A stretch of 64,000 nucleotides of DNA, taken from NCBI RefSeq assembly GCF_048128805.1, contig NC_136008.1, forward strand, positions 15,789,572 to 15,853,571, in the 5' to 3' direction. Shown in pieces: positions 47,101-53,214 of this stretch. The notes under the pieces are model-generated. The model had not been told where the DNA came from. It did not search any database and saw only the letters and a list, made by a program, of their open reading frames with translations. The stretch's first letter is position 1. The number at the start of each line of letters is the position of its first letter. The stretch is from Centroberyx gerrardi. Lineage: Eukaryota > Chordata > Actinopteri > Beryciformes > Berycidae. The position numbers were made by a program, and so were the translations under genes.

Positions 47101-48235
47101 GTGTGCCTTATCCCTGCAGTGCAGATAGCACTGCTGTGGAAATGCTTGCCAGTTCTCTTGTTAAAGGAATGGTATAAACTCTGCAGACTGAGGGAGTCTG
47201 ACGGACTCACAGTGACTGCTAAGACTCCTCACTCATGTGCTGCTATCCTGCTCCCATGCTCGCTACAAGACTCCTCCCTTGATATATGGGTGTTGCACAG
47301 CCTAGGCAGACTAGGCTGAACCCTCTGGAAGTGGTGTTGGGCCTGGGCTGGGAGTTGGTAGTCTGGATCTCCTATGAGGCCTGTTTTTCCATCTGACTGT
47401 ACCGCGGCGCACGGAGGCTGCGGAGTCTCAACGTGAGAAAGACGTCACAGGCTGCACAATGGCGTCCAAACTCTCATGGACGTCCCATGGATCTCACTGA
47501 TTATTGGACTGTTCCTCGGCTCGGCCGCGCATGACATCAGAGCCCCACCCTCTGATACGGATACAAGTGACATTTCCATGTAATTAGGAGAAGGCACCTC
47601 CCTGTGCGGCTTTAGCGCAGGAAAATCAGGCTCACTTCCCCTTTGGCTGAATGGCTCTTTTATAGAGGAGAGAGCCGACTCCCAGACTGGGCCGGGAGAG
47701 ACTTTCATTGATGAGTCTAGCCTGTGTACAGATGTCACTTCCAATGTGTCCCGAATTCATCAGGCATGTTTACGGAGTTGAATGATTCACTTTTCCATTT
47801 TTGTGTTATCCATTAATGGCCTGTTATGGGATGCCAGGTGAGAAATTAGGTGTAAATTCAGTGTGTTATTTGTACAGGGTGTTAGAAATCTATATTTTTC
47901 TGCTAATAAAGCTGCGTTTTTACAATAATCGGTTTTGGTGTGTGTTTATTTTGATAGAGCTTTTATGTATGGCTTGAAGGCTGTGTCCAGGTCAGAGTAT
48001 TTACACTCACACACACACACACACACGCACACACACACACATACTGTCCATCCTCAATGATGTGTCTGCTGTCCCCTCAGGTCCAGAGAGCAGTCCAGCA
48101 GGCAGCCCGGCCCCAGCGTGCTCCCAGCAGCAGGTCATTCAGCACAACACCATCACCACCTCCACCACGGCTGTAGGGGGCAGCAGCGTGCACGGACAGC
48201 CCAACCACCGCACAGACATTAACCCCATCCACTAG
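10312..48235 (+). CDS. creb5: CREB5 (CRE-BPa) bZIP transcription factor, complete gene span
   Basis: CREB5 is a nuclear ATF2/ATF7-family factor that binds cAMP-response elements as a homodimer or with JUN. Coding exons, all with GT/AG sites and continuous phase: 10312-10314, 15031-15108, 15534-15627, 17092-17213, 18706-18857, 30960-31086, 32487-32597, 44413-44736, 46060-46287, 46925-47033 and 48081-48235. They give about 500 aa; human is 508. In order: C2H2 finger (C20, C25, H38, H42), TPTPTRF phospho-acceptor segment (residues 61-67, equivalent to ATF2 T69/T71), Ser/Gln-rich linker, His-rich block (residues 230-337), basic region around N380-R388, and leucine heptads L398, L405, L412, L419 and L426. 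The tail is SerGln-rich and ends INPIH. All key residues are intact. Introns of 12.1 kb and 11.8 kb flank exons 6 and 7. Confidence 0.95.
10315..15030 (+). other. creb5: creb5 intron 1
   Basis: About 4.7 kb between the candidate start microexon and the first zinc-finger exon. No coding sequence recognised. Several frames of 60-107 codons are scattered here without domains or splice context. A (TTG)n run sits at 14619-14640, and a short GT-rich run near 12750. Confidence 0.55.
15031..15108 (+). CDS. creb5: creb5 coding exon 2: first half of the zinc finger
   Basis: Phase 0 to phase 0, 26 codons (residues 2-27). It encodes FYEE, an internal Met at 15055 that could serve as an alternative start, then SEQERPFVCSAPGCSQ, which carries the two zinc-binding cysteines (C20, C25). 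The acceptor is TTTGTTTGTAG and the donor GTGAGT. The match to the CREB5/ATF2/ATF7 N terminus is near identical. Confidence 0.95.
15136..15170 (+). repeat. (GT)n microsatellite 28 bp after the exon 2 donor
   Basis: An interrupted GT run lies just downstream of the exon 2 splice donor, within the 425-bp intron 2. Such UG-rich intronic RNA can bind CELF- or TDP-43-type splicing regulators; that role is inferred. Confidence 0.9.
15534..15627 (+). CDS. creb5: creb5 coding exon 3: second half of the zinc finger
   Basis: 31 codons plus one base (residues 28-58). RFPTEDHLMIHRHKHEMTL supplies the two histidines (H38, H42) of the C2H2 finger, followed by KFPSIKNDNMLS, a segment conserved with ATF2. 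The donor is GTGAGT with phase 1 exit. It is separated from exon 2 by only 425 bp. Confidence 0.96.
15628..17091 (+). other. creb5: creb5 intron 3
   Basis: About 1.46 kb. Contains a 14-base G homopolymer at 16030-16043. No gene is recognised; open frames of 60-90 codons are not supported by domains. Confidence 0.6.
17092..17213 (+). CDS. creb5: creb5 coding exon 4: TPTPTRF transactivation segment
   Basis: 41 codons, counting the split Asp59. DQTPTPTRFLKNCEEVGLF contains Thr61 and Thr63 before prolines, in the position of the stress-kinase sites of ATF2, so regulation by JNK or p38 is inferred from the family. It continues with an acidic helix-like ELDCSIEQEFRKAQEEEDN. Donor GTACTG, phase 0 exit. 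Confidence 0.96.
17214..18705 (+). other. creb5: creb5 intron 4
   Basis: About 1.5 kb. It contains the longest non-exonic plus-strand frame near the 5' half of the gene (17557-18075, 172 codons) and an octamer-like ATTTATGCAT at about 17851. No splice-consistent coding exon is evident. Confidence 0.55.
17557..18075 (+). other. 172-codon open frame inside creb5 intron 4, no known domain
   Basis: It starts MRPIPIGLVDSDRQGRQ and stays open for 519 bases. I recognise no family, signal peptide or membrane span, and no creb5 isoform known to me includes it. The base composition is more balanced than in the AT-rich surroundings, which can keep a frame open by chance. Conserved regulatory DNA is a likelier explanation than a gene. 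Confidence 0.2.
18706..18857 (+). CDS. creb5: creb5 coding exon 5: Ser/Gln-rich linker
   Basis: 50 codons plus two bases (residues 100-149, split Gly150). Begins SISLHGQAGQHQQ, which is divergent from mammals, and then MANHDTSIVIQQALPSPQSS and VITQAPSTNRQI, which match CREB5 closely. Donor GTGAGT, phase 2 exit. The following exon lies 12.1 kb away. Confidence 0.95.
23778..23813 (+). repeat. (GA)n microsatellite
   Basis: Imperfect GA/AAAG run in creb5 intron 5. Confidence 0.9.
24046..24460 (+). repeat. Purine-rich minisatellite (about 32-bp unit) ending in (GA)n
   Basis: Tandem, diverged units of roughly 30-34 bp built around GGATCAGAGGTGGA and GGAGGAGAGGAAGA run from about 24046 to 24300 and pass into a pure GA run at 24418-24460. 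Nearly all bases on the plus strand are purines. The open frame across it (23855-24418) translates into Gly/Glu repeats and is best seen as a by-product of the repeat. Confidence 0.85.
25299..25312. promoter_or_regulatory. Second X-box-like inverted repeat
   Basis: GTTCCCATGGCGAC resembles the RFX X-box (GTTGCCATGGCAAC) at 12 of 14 positions. It sits in a GC-richer block of creb5 intron 5 (about 25200-25460) that stands out from its AT-rich neighbours and might be an enhancer or alternative promoter. Function is inferred. Confidence 0.35.
25612..25704 (+). repeat. (CT)n microsatellite
   Basis: A long CT run, interrupted by a C-tract at about 25668-25677, in creb5 intron 5. A frame through it encodes Ser-Leu repeats and is not a gene. 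Confidence 0.95.
26246..26302 (+). repeat. (CA)n microsatellite
   Basis: A nearly perfect CA run with one TA interruption, in creb5 intron 5. Confidence 0.95.
27440..27662 (+). repeat. Diverged dispersed fish repeat
   Basis: The stretch TTAAGTGCCTTGCTCATGAG followed by GGATTTAAACCAGCGGCC matches a common fish interspersed repeat that I know by its TTAAGTGCCTTGCTCAAGGG core and its GGGATTTGAACCGGCGACC block near the end. The copy is old. I cannot assign the class with confidence. Confidence 0.55.
28900..30800 (+). mobile_element. Degenerate L2-like non-LTR retrotransposon
   Basis: Plus-strand broken frames show PTKLLKEVLNTVGPRILLI, then SDVLEEVVSSQLI, ILDLSAAFDTV-like sequence at about 29550, and the C-terminal end block VPRYISDLLTSYQPVCSLRP with RTTRLWNNLREELW. 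The 3' end is GTTATATAAATAAAG (about 30751-30765) followed by ATT repeats. Stops and frameshifts are numerous, so it is inactive. A (CTT)n run at 29680-29703 interrupts it. It lies in creb5 intron 5 in the sense orientation. Confidence 0.85.
29680..29703 (+). repeat. (CTT)n microsatellite
   Basis: Short TTC repeat expanded inside the L2-like remnant. Confidence 0.9.
30920..30953 (+). repeat. creb5: (GT)17 forming the 3' splice-site tract of creb5 exon 6
   Basis: An uninterrupted GT run ends six bases before the exon: GTGT then CTTCAG and exon start 30960. The normal polypyrimidine tract is therefore replaced by alternating G and U in the RNA, which is known to bind TDP-43 and CELF proteins. 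Exon 6 inclusion may be sensitive to tract length. Confidence 0.95.
30960..31086 (+). CDS. creb5: creb5 coding exon 6: Pro-rich linker
   Basis: Completes Gly150 and encodes 42 codons (residues 151-192) starting PVPGSLSSLLHLRNRQRQP and ending SSAVLMP, very close to mammalian CREB5. Donor GTGAGT, phase 0 exit. Its length of 127 nt is not a multiple of three, so skipping it would shift the frame and remove the bZIP. Confidence 0.96.
31087..32486 (+). other. creb5: creb5 intron 6
   Basis: About 1.4 kb. Several small overlapping frames across a G-rich patch near 31640-31730, none with domains. No repeat of known class recognised. Confidence 0.6.
32487..32597 (+). CDS. creb5: creb5 coding exon 7: Met/Ser-rich linker
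   Basis: 37 codons, phase 0 on both sides (residues 193-229): MERQMSMGSSMMGMQGP, a Ser/His stretch, then PSMHSEAKL. Matches the MERQMS...MQGP...MHSEAK segment of CREB5. Being frame-neutral it could be skipped without disrupting the bZIP. Confidence 0.95.
32627..32665 (+). repeat. (CA)n microsatellite after exon 7
   Basis: Interrupted CA run starting about 30 bases past the exon 7 donor. Confidence 0.85.
33900..34120. promoter_or_regulatory. creb5: CpG-rich patch in creb5 intron 7
   Basis: About 200 bases stand out by many CpG dinucleotides and GC content, for example CGCGCCCGGGCCCGGTCGA near 33966 and GCGACGTACTCAATCCGG near 34049, plus an inverted-CCAAT-like GCCAATGGG near 34092. The surroundings are CpG-poor. 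It contains no supported coding exon. A conserved enhancer, an unmethylated CpG element or an alternative promoter would each explain it; I cannot choose. Confidence 0.4.
34480..34620. promoter_or_regulatory. creb5: Homeobox-motif-rich patch, candidate conserved non-coding element
   Basis: GGGCTAATGAAGGCTAATTG is followed by ATTTTGTGG and GTTAATGAGC, giving closely spaced TAAT cores in an otherwise G-rich block. The look is that of vertebrate developmental enhancers. No coding potential seen. Confidence 0.35.
35116..35141 (+). repeat. (CA)n microsatellite
   Basis: CA run in creb5 intron 7; a second run follows at 35227-35244. Confidence 0.9.
38543..38620 (+). repeat. 78-bp duplicated segment, copy A (after a CT tract)
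   Basis: This segment, starting TCTCAGGCCTCCTCTGTATT, recurs at 50341-50418 with three mismatches in 78 positions. Both copies follow directly on a (CT)n microsatellite. It may be a fragment of an unnamed interspersed repeat or a local duplication. No coding function is evident. Confidence 0.9.
39720..39880. promoter_or_regulatory. creb5: AT-motif patch, candidate conserved non-coding element
   Basis: GCCATTAATAAATATCATTA followed by ATGGGTGATCACC, plus ATATGAAGTCATCTGG upstream, gives clustered HOX/POU-like and CRE-half-like motifs in a unique-looking sequence. Regulatory role is inferred only. Confidence 0.3.
40187..40536. mobile_element. Tc1/mariner-derived MITE (350 bp)
   Basis: The ends CACTACCAATCAAACATTTG and, reverse-complemented from the right, CACTACCAGTCAAAAGTTTG are terminal inverted repeats, and both ends are flanked by TA (40185-40186 and 40537-40538), the target duplication of Tc1/mariner. 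The interior has no open frame, so it is non-autonomous. The consensus CACTACCGGTCAAAAGTTTG is well known from fish genomes. Confidence 0.88.
41400..41712 (+). mobile_element. 3' end of a non-LTR-type fish retroelement
   Basis: GGCCCGCCCAAGGTTTCTTC, then repeated GGGTCTAAGG, and the end GGGCTATATAAATAAACTTG followed by ACTTGA match the recurrent 3' terminus of fish retroelements. The left edge is unclear and may extend to about 41090. No intact coding sequence. Confidence 0.65.
44413..44736 (+). CDS. creb5: creb5 coding exon 8: histidine-rich domain
   Basis: 108 codons, phase 0 on both sides (residues 230-337). Starts RLKAALSHHPGAIANGNMNS, then GHMMEMMSSRQEQAAHHHMH, and a long His/Pro/Gln block ending TSPHPPLHSGSQ. 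I count 31 histidines in 108 residues. The block is typical of CREB5 and distinguishes it from ATF2 and ATF7. It is low complexity and length-variable between species. The opposite strand is also open but shows no family signature. Confidence 0.96.
44737..46059 (+). other. creb5: creb5 intron 8
   Basis: About 1.3 kb. A short imperfect CACT repeat occurs near 45770-45795. A minus-strand frame at 45372-45743 has no recognisable domain. Confidence 0.6.
46060..46287 (+). CDS. creb5: creb5 coding exon 9: basic region and start of the leucine zipper
   Basis: 76 codons, phase 0 both sides (residues 338-413). After MSPAAQQMQPTQTLQSPPPS come GGRRRRVVDEDPDERRRKF and the DNA-contacting core ERNRAAATRCRQKRKVWVM (invariant N380 and R388), then LEKKAEELTQTNMQLQ, giving zipper leucines L398, L405 and L412. 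Essentially identical to mammalian CREB5 over the bZIP. Confidence 0.98.
46288..46924 (+). other. creb5: creb5 intron 9
   Basis: 637 bases of AT-rich sequence; nothing recognisable. Confidence 0.7.
46925..47033 (+). CDS. creb5: creb5 coding exon 10: end of the leucine zipper
   Basis: 36 codons plus one base (residues 414-449, split Ser450). NEVTMLKNEVTQLKQLLLTH supplies L419 and L426, followed by KDCPITTMQKESQGYL. Donor GTGAGT, phase 1 exit. Confidence 0.97.
47905..47910 (+). terminator. creb5: Candidate intronic polyadenylation signal
   Basis: A canonical AATAAA lies in intron 10 and is followed within about 40 bases by TTTTGGTGTGTGTTTATTTT, which resembles a GU-rich downstream element. 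Use of it would truncate the protein after the zipper. Whether it is used cannot be told from sequence. Confidence 0.3.
48006..48041 (+). repeat. (CA)n microsatellite upstream of exon 11
   Basis: Interrupted CA run ending about 40 bases before the last creb5 coding exon. Confidence 0.9.
48081..48235 (+). CDS. creb5: creb5 last coding exon: Ser/Gln/Thr-rich C terminus
   Basis: Completes Ser450 and encodes 50 residues, then TAG at 48233-48235. PESSPAGSPAPACSQQQVIQ and HNTITTSTTAVGGSS match the CREB5 tail; the end NHRTDINPIH corresponds to HRTDLNPIL of mammals. Confidence 0.97.
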
Positions 48236-48694
48236 AGACAAGAGAGACTAGAACCCAGGCTGGAGCCCTGATCCCCCCCCCTGCTCTCTGAGGGCTGCAA
48301 CCCCCCCTCCTCCCTCCCATCAAGAGAAACCTCTGAAGCCTGCAAGGCTGCTCTTTATACAGTAGCTATGTATTTTTATAGACCAACCCTATTATTAACG
48401 CATAAATGTTCTATGGCTTGTTGTCTCTCTGTTTGTCTATTTTTTTTTTTTATCTGTGTTTTTTTATTTGTGCTTAGCTGAAAGGGAGTTTTGCTAAAAT
48501 CATGCAGCATTGACATGTTAAATTTTTTTTTTTTTTTGTAATGGTACAAAACGGGCCGCTGTAGTCATGGCACCGGAGGAAAGGGACATTATGTCATCTC
48601 TGTGAGCAGGCCGTACATCTCTGTGTGACCGAGTTATGACTGAGTTACTCAGTTATGGAGTCACATCATACTGTATGTATCACATATGAACAGT

Positions 48695-49163
48695 CAGGGT
48701 GGGGGTCAATTCATGAATGAACTCATCAATTTCAATTCAACTGAGGAATTGGAATTGGAATTTGAAAAAACCTACAGGAAACAGAATTGCAATTTAGTTT
48801 TTTCTTACCACATTATGAGATTACACATAGTGTTATATATTATCAATACTGAATATCTTAATATGTTAAAGGTACCTTTCAGGTGGTATTTGATGCATAA
48901 CATGTAATCATAATACATACATTATGATTGAATGTATTTGATTTGTTTAACTGTCTTTTATTTGATTCATAATGTTTGATTTATAGTATTTAGCAAGTCA
49001 AGACAAACTCTCTTATAAGTGGAATTTGTTTCCTGTCATTCTAATTCAGTTCCAATTCTGTTTCCTTAGAGCTGGGTGACATTCCAATTCCAATTCCAAC
49101 TGCAGGAATTTAATTGGAATTTTCCATGCATTCTCAGTTCAGTTCATGAATGGCCCGACCCTG
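48695..49163. mobile_element. hAT-like MITE in the creb5 3' UTR (469 bp)
   Basis: Left end CAGGGTGGGGGTCAATTC and reverse-complemented right end CAGGGTCGGGCCATTCATG are inverted repeats, and the interior holds matching AATTGGAATTGGAATTT and CCAATTCCAATTCC blocks facing each other. Flanking 8-mers TGAACAGT (48687-48694) and TGGACAGT (49164-49171) differ at one base, which fits an aged 8-bp target duplication of the hAT superfamily. It has no coding capacity for a transposase. Confidence 0.75.
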
Positions 49164-50308
49164 TGGACAGTATGTAGCATGTGTGTCATACAGGATATGT
49201 CATGGCAGATATACATGATCAAACTCTCAGTACGTGTTGCTGCCTTTGGGTTGTTTCTGAAACCAAGTCAAACTGTTGCCATGATATATTTTGAAGACAG
49301 GAATATGCAAGCAGGTATTATGATCTTTTTTCTTTTTTTTTCTAGAAACCTATATGACTGTTAACCTTATCCCTGTCAGTGGTATTCAGAGAGTGTTATG
49401 AAATATAGCATGATAATGAAAGTACCATATGATCAAATTGAAGCAATACATCCCAGTATTGATCATCTACTGTATGTCCACCTCATGATCAGCATGGCCA
49501 AGCCAATCTGGTCCCAAGGACATACTTTGCTGTTACAGCTATATAACTGTACACTGTGATACCAGTGAGGCAGCTCAGGAGTCGAAACAAACTCCTCCGC
49601 TCTCCAGGACCAACTGAAGCTTTAATGAATGAGGCCTCTTTTTGTGTGTTATTGCATCTAAGGATCCATTTTTTTGGATTCAGTGGCAGATTCCAAATGA
49701 ATATAAAATTCCATTGAGTTTGTGTGTATGTGTGTATGTGTGTGTTTGCATACTTGTGTTTATGCGTGTGGGCATACTGTTGTGTGTGCATGTGAACATG
49801 TACATAATGTGCTTGTGTTCTGCCTTCTTTGCTCTGCAGAACAAAGTTCAGCGGGCATACAAAGAAAGAAGAACAGAAAGTTTGTGAGGAAGTTAATTGT
49901 GAGCATGATTTTCTTGACTGAGCGTTTATCAGTGTGAATTGGAATGATTAGAAGAGGTTGTTTTTATCCCACAACTGGCATAGTGTTTTACTATTTCTAA
50001 AGAGGTGCGGTTTATGCCTATGCTTTCCAAAATGTCACAATGTGCCTGAATTTTTCTTAAAATCATATGTTGGCTTACTATAGGCAAGAGTATGCCAGTT
50101 CTTTTGATTACTTTAATTTTCATAATTTTTCCTTCAAACAATCAAGCCTGATCGATTGCTTTTCACAGATTCAGTGTACTATGAATCATCGAACTTTATT
50201 TGTTATTGGCTTTGTCAGGGATGTCTGCTGCAAGTTAGGGCGAAACCAGCTGACCAAGGAAAAAAAGACAAATTTTCCATTTGACCTCTGACCTCTTCAT
50301 CAATCTCA

Positions 50309-50340
<32 letters not shown>

Positions 50341-50344
<4 letters not shown>

Positions 50345-50418
50345 AGGCCTCCTCTGTATTCAAGACTGTGCCAGTGGGTGTAGTGATAACCATGTAGGCT
50401 GCACTAGAGCAGGGCTTT
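50341..50418 (+). repeat. 78-bp duplicated segment, copy B
   Basis: 75 of 78 positions match the copy at 38543-38620, again just downstream of a (CT)n run. This copy lies in the creb5 3' UTR. Confidence 0.9.
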
Positions 50419-51783
50419 TACCTTTTCTATCTCCCTTCCAGCATTCCCAGCCTTGAAACTTAATGCCTTCTTTATGTTGAACAGAACTCACCCTTCGTTT
50501 TTGGCCAGGAATGTCGATACGTTAGCATGACCATAATGCACTGTGTTTTCCAGTAGGAGCGATGAAACGCGCTCCGCTGACAGGTGGAGCGATCACAGAG
50601 CTGTCTATGCACTTTGTCCTCTGTCATGCCAGAGGGTAGAATAGCCATATTAAGGTCTGAGTAATTCTCAGTGATCCCCCTTTTCACACACCAGCGAGAC
50701 ACGTACTGTCTTTGGCTTTATGGAGAGACTGTGCCTGACATGCATCACATGTCTATCTATATAGGAGGAAGGGAACCGAGGGCTCGCATCCTACACTGGA
50801 GCCGTTCATTGTAGGATGGGGCTCAATAAGGAACCCTGCAACAAATCAGATCTGTCAGTTAGTATGTGCCCTTTTGTCCTGATGAAATCCAAAAGCTCCA
50901 GTTTTGTCAAAGATGAAGGAAGCTTACATGTGAACTGGAAATGCTCTTTATTCTCTCAGTGGGTTACATCGTAGTTTTGTAGAGGCTTTTGGACTGTTTG
51001 TGTCGTGTCTTACCCCTGTGTCTGTGTGTACAGTATAGTGTGTGTGTGTTAATCAGAGAACGAAGAAATCGATTCTCTTCAAAAGGGCTTTCTTGTAGCA
51101 ACCCTATAAAACGCTTAAACGAAAGCTTGCCTTATTTTTCGGTTGTTTTTTAAAGCATATCTAGATTATTAGACCATTCCAAATTAACCTCTTGCATGTG
51201 AAAATATGGCAATGACCTCAAAATACTTTCAACTGGAATCATCAGGAGGATGTTGCTATTTTAGAGTTAGACATGAGAGTCTCTAGTTTCATTTTTTTGA
51301 CAGTGGATCCAGGTTGTGCATAAGGAAAAAAGATATTTGTCTACTGTATAAGCAGACGAACAGGACAGGTGAAAGTGCAGTGTGAGTGTGTCTGTGTGGG
51401 TTTGTGTGAGAGGTGGAGAACAATTCCTACGCATTAATGATGTTATAATTGTATCATTTTAAATCTAAAACTATAAATATTGTATAGAATGTCATTCATT
51501 TCTGTAATCCTGTACATGTAATGCAACCACCTTTCTTTTTGAAGGGAGTAAATGTGTGGTACATGTTTGTAAATAATGTTTGCATAGCACTTGCTGCCTT
51601 TGGTTGTATGTCAAGGCTCATTTCAGCGCTTAAATACATTGTTTATATGTAATGAATTGATGAATCCATTCTTGCCTGCATAACTTTGTACATTTTTGTG
51701 TCTGTAATGACATTGTCTCCATTTTGTTTTGTTTTGCATTTGTACAGATGTTAAATATCACTGCAGCTACATTATGGTATGAA

Positions 51784-51789
51784 AATAAA
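51784..51789 (+). terminator. creb5: creb5 polyadenylation signal
   Basis: Canonical AATAAA in GAAAATAAAGCACTTG, about 3.5 kb after the stop codon, followed by a plausible CA cleavage site some 20 bases on. It is the first canonical signal noticed after the stop. Confidence 0.7.
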
Positions 51790-51810
51790 GCACTTGTTCT
51801 GTAACATAAT

Positions 51811-52770
51811 ACAACTAACTGATGTAATTTGATGTCTATTAACAGAGACTAGACTTAATGTCTTTGAAACTTTTAAACACCAAAGCAATAATTTACTGTA
51901 GAGATAACCAGGGTGCAAAAGTGAACCAAATGACCTGAGGCATTTAGAAACTCAGCAAACTCATGTTCAAATCAAATAATCCATTGTGTCCCACTGCATG
52001 TCCTTGAACCGTAAATGCTCATTAAATAGTTAGATGTTTAAAAGGCTTAGAATACTCATTAATTATTGAAATGTCTAGACAGCTTGATAGTTGCCTAATG
52101 AAATAACATGGCGGTTAACTTTGGTACACAAACATCTCTGTGGCATTCTGTCAGAGAGCCAAATCGCTACAGACAATCGCAGTGTGTGAATCAAATTTTA
52201 GCCGCAAGAATGAATAAACAATTTAGCGAAGCCTTTTGTAAGACAAAAATATTTAACTATCTAATGTTGCAATGTTCACAGTGGTGGCTATATTTTCTTC
52301 AAAGATGTTAATGATAATTCCTAAGGACCTGAGTTCTCAGATGATCAAAGATTTAACGGTGCAAACCTCTTAAACTGCTCAGAATGACAGCTCCAGTTTG
52401 GTACAGTGCTGATCTTTTGAGTCTTTGAGTCTTTGTGTCTTTTATAAGGAAGTTGGTATGAAATTAAATTTAACTGGAGCACAGTGACCTCTAGTGCACA
52501 TCAGTGGAACCACTAAACTTGGTATGCAGTCTTGGGAGCAAAGGGACTTTCATCAGACTTTGAAAAGATACCTTCAAGGTTTTTCTAGATAATACAAACA
52601 AAACAGTACTTTTGGAAAGGAAATGGAAATCCCCTAAAACAATAGGTGCTGCTATACTATGTTATCTGTAGCAAAAAGCCACAGAAGTCACTTACAAAAA
52701 GGTTATCAATCTACAAAACCATTGTAATTTGTAACATCTTTATGATTAATGTAAATTCTCTGGGCACTTA
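51811..52770. other. creb5-cpvl convergent intergenic gap
   Basis: About 1 kb of AT-rich DNA between the two convergent 3' ends. No gene seen. In human the intronless TRIL gene sits between CREB5 and CPVL; no frame of suitable length exists here. Confidence 0.7.
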
Positions 52771-52785
52771 AGGTTTTTCAAAACT

Positions 52786-52791
52786 TTTATT
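52786..52791 (-). terminator. cpvl: cpvl polyadenylation signal (candidate)
   Basis: Plus-strand TTTATT reads AATAAA on the minus strand, about 325 bases past the cpvl stop. That would give a short 3' UTR. Other AT-rich stretches nearby hold weaker variants. Confidence 0.55.
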
Positions 52792-53115
52792 GGCTTCACA
52801 TGTAATCTTCAAAAATATACTGATTGTATGCAAAAAAAAAACCAAAAACAAAACTTTTCCCACACAATTCCCATGAAAATAAACAAGAAATGTATTCATT
52901 CTGAAAATGTACAACTTACCATTTCATTTGCAGTGCATCAGAGAGCAGTTACATTGTTACCAGTCCTATTGAAAAGCAATGCAATTAATCCGAGAGTGTG
53001 CTGACTTAGAGTGGTTATGACAATCAACAGTCTTTGAAATGAGCAGCCACTGATCAAGAGCCTGCTCTGTAAGACGAAGGTGATCCGATCAACTGTGTTT
53101 CAGTGCAAATCCGCT

Positions 53116-53214
53116 TCAGTTCCAGCCTTGCGTTGAGAGGAATCTGTCAATCATATCGAAGGACCTCTCCGGTTGGTCATAAGGCAGAATGTGTCCTCCC
53201 CCTCGGATGATTAC
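53116..53214 (-). CDS. cpvl: cpvl exon 12: catalytic His and stop
   Basis: [19 protein letters not shown] contains the catalytic H459. The frame ends QGWN then TGA (minus-strand stop at 53118-53116). Phase 0 entry. Confidence 0.96.
   Translation of the reverse strand, partial: VIIRGGGHILPYDQPERSFDMIDRFLSTQGWN

Larger units (their letters stand above)
47034..48080 (+). other. creb5: creb5 intron 10
   Basis: About 1.05 kb. Includes a CRE-core GACGTCAC at 47441-47448, a unique-looking block at 47430-47770 with ATGTAATTAGGAG, an AATAAA at 47905-47910 followed by a GT-rich tract, and a (CA)n run at 48006-48041 close to the exon 11 acceptor. Confidence 0.6.
48236..51810 (+). other. creb5: creb5 3' UTR (about 3.5 kb)
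   Basis: No earlier canonical AATAAA was noticed between the stop codon and 51784, so the UTR is likely long, as in mammals. It contains an hAT-like insertion (48695-49163), a (GT)-rich run near 49720-49745, the second copy of a 78-bp repeat (50341-50418), and a Pumilio-type TGTAAATA at 51568-51575. The last 400 bases before the signal look unique and may be conserved. Confidence 0.6.
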
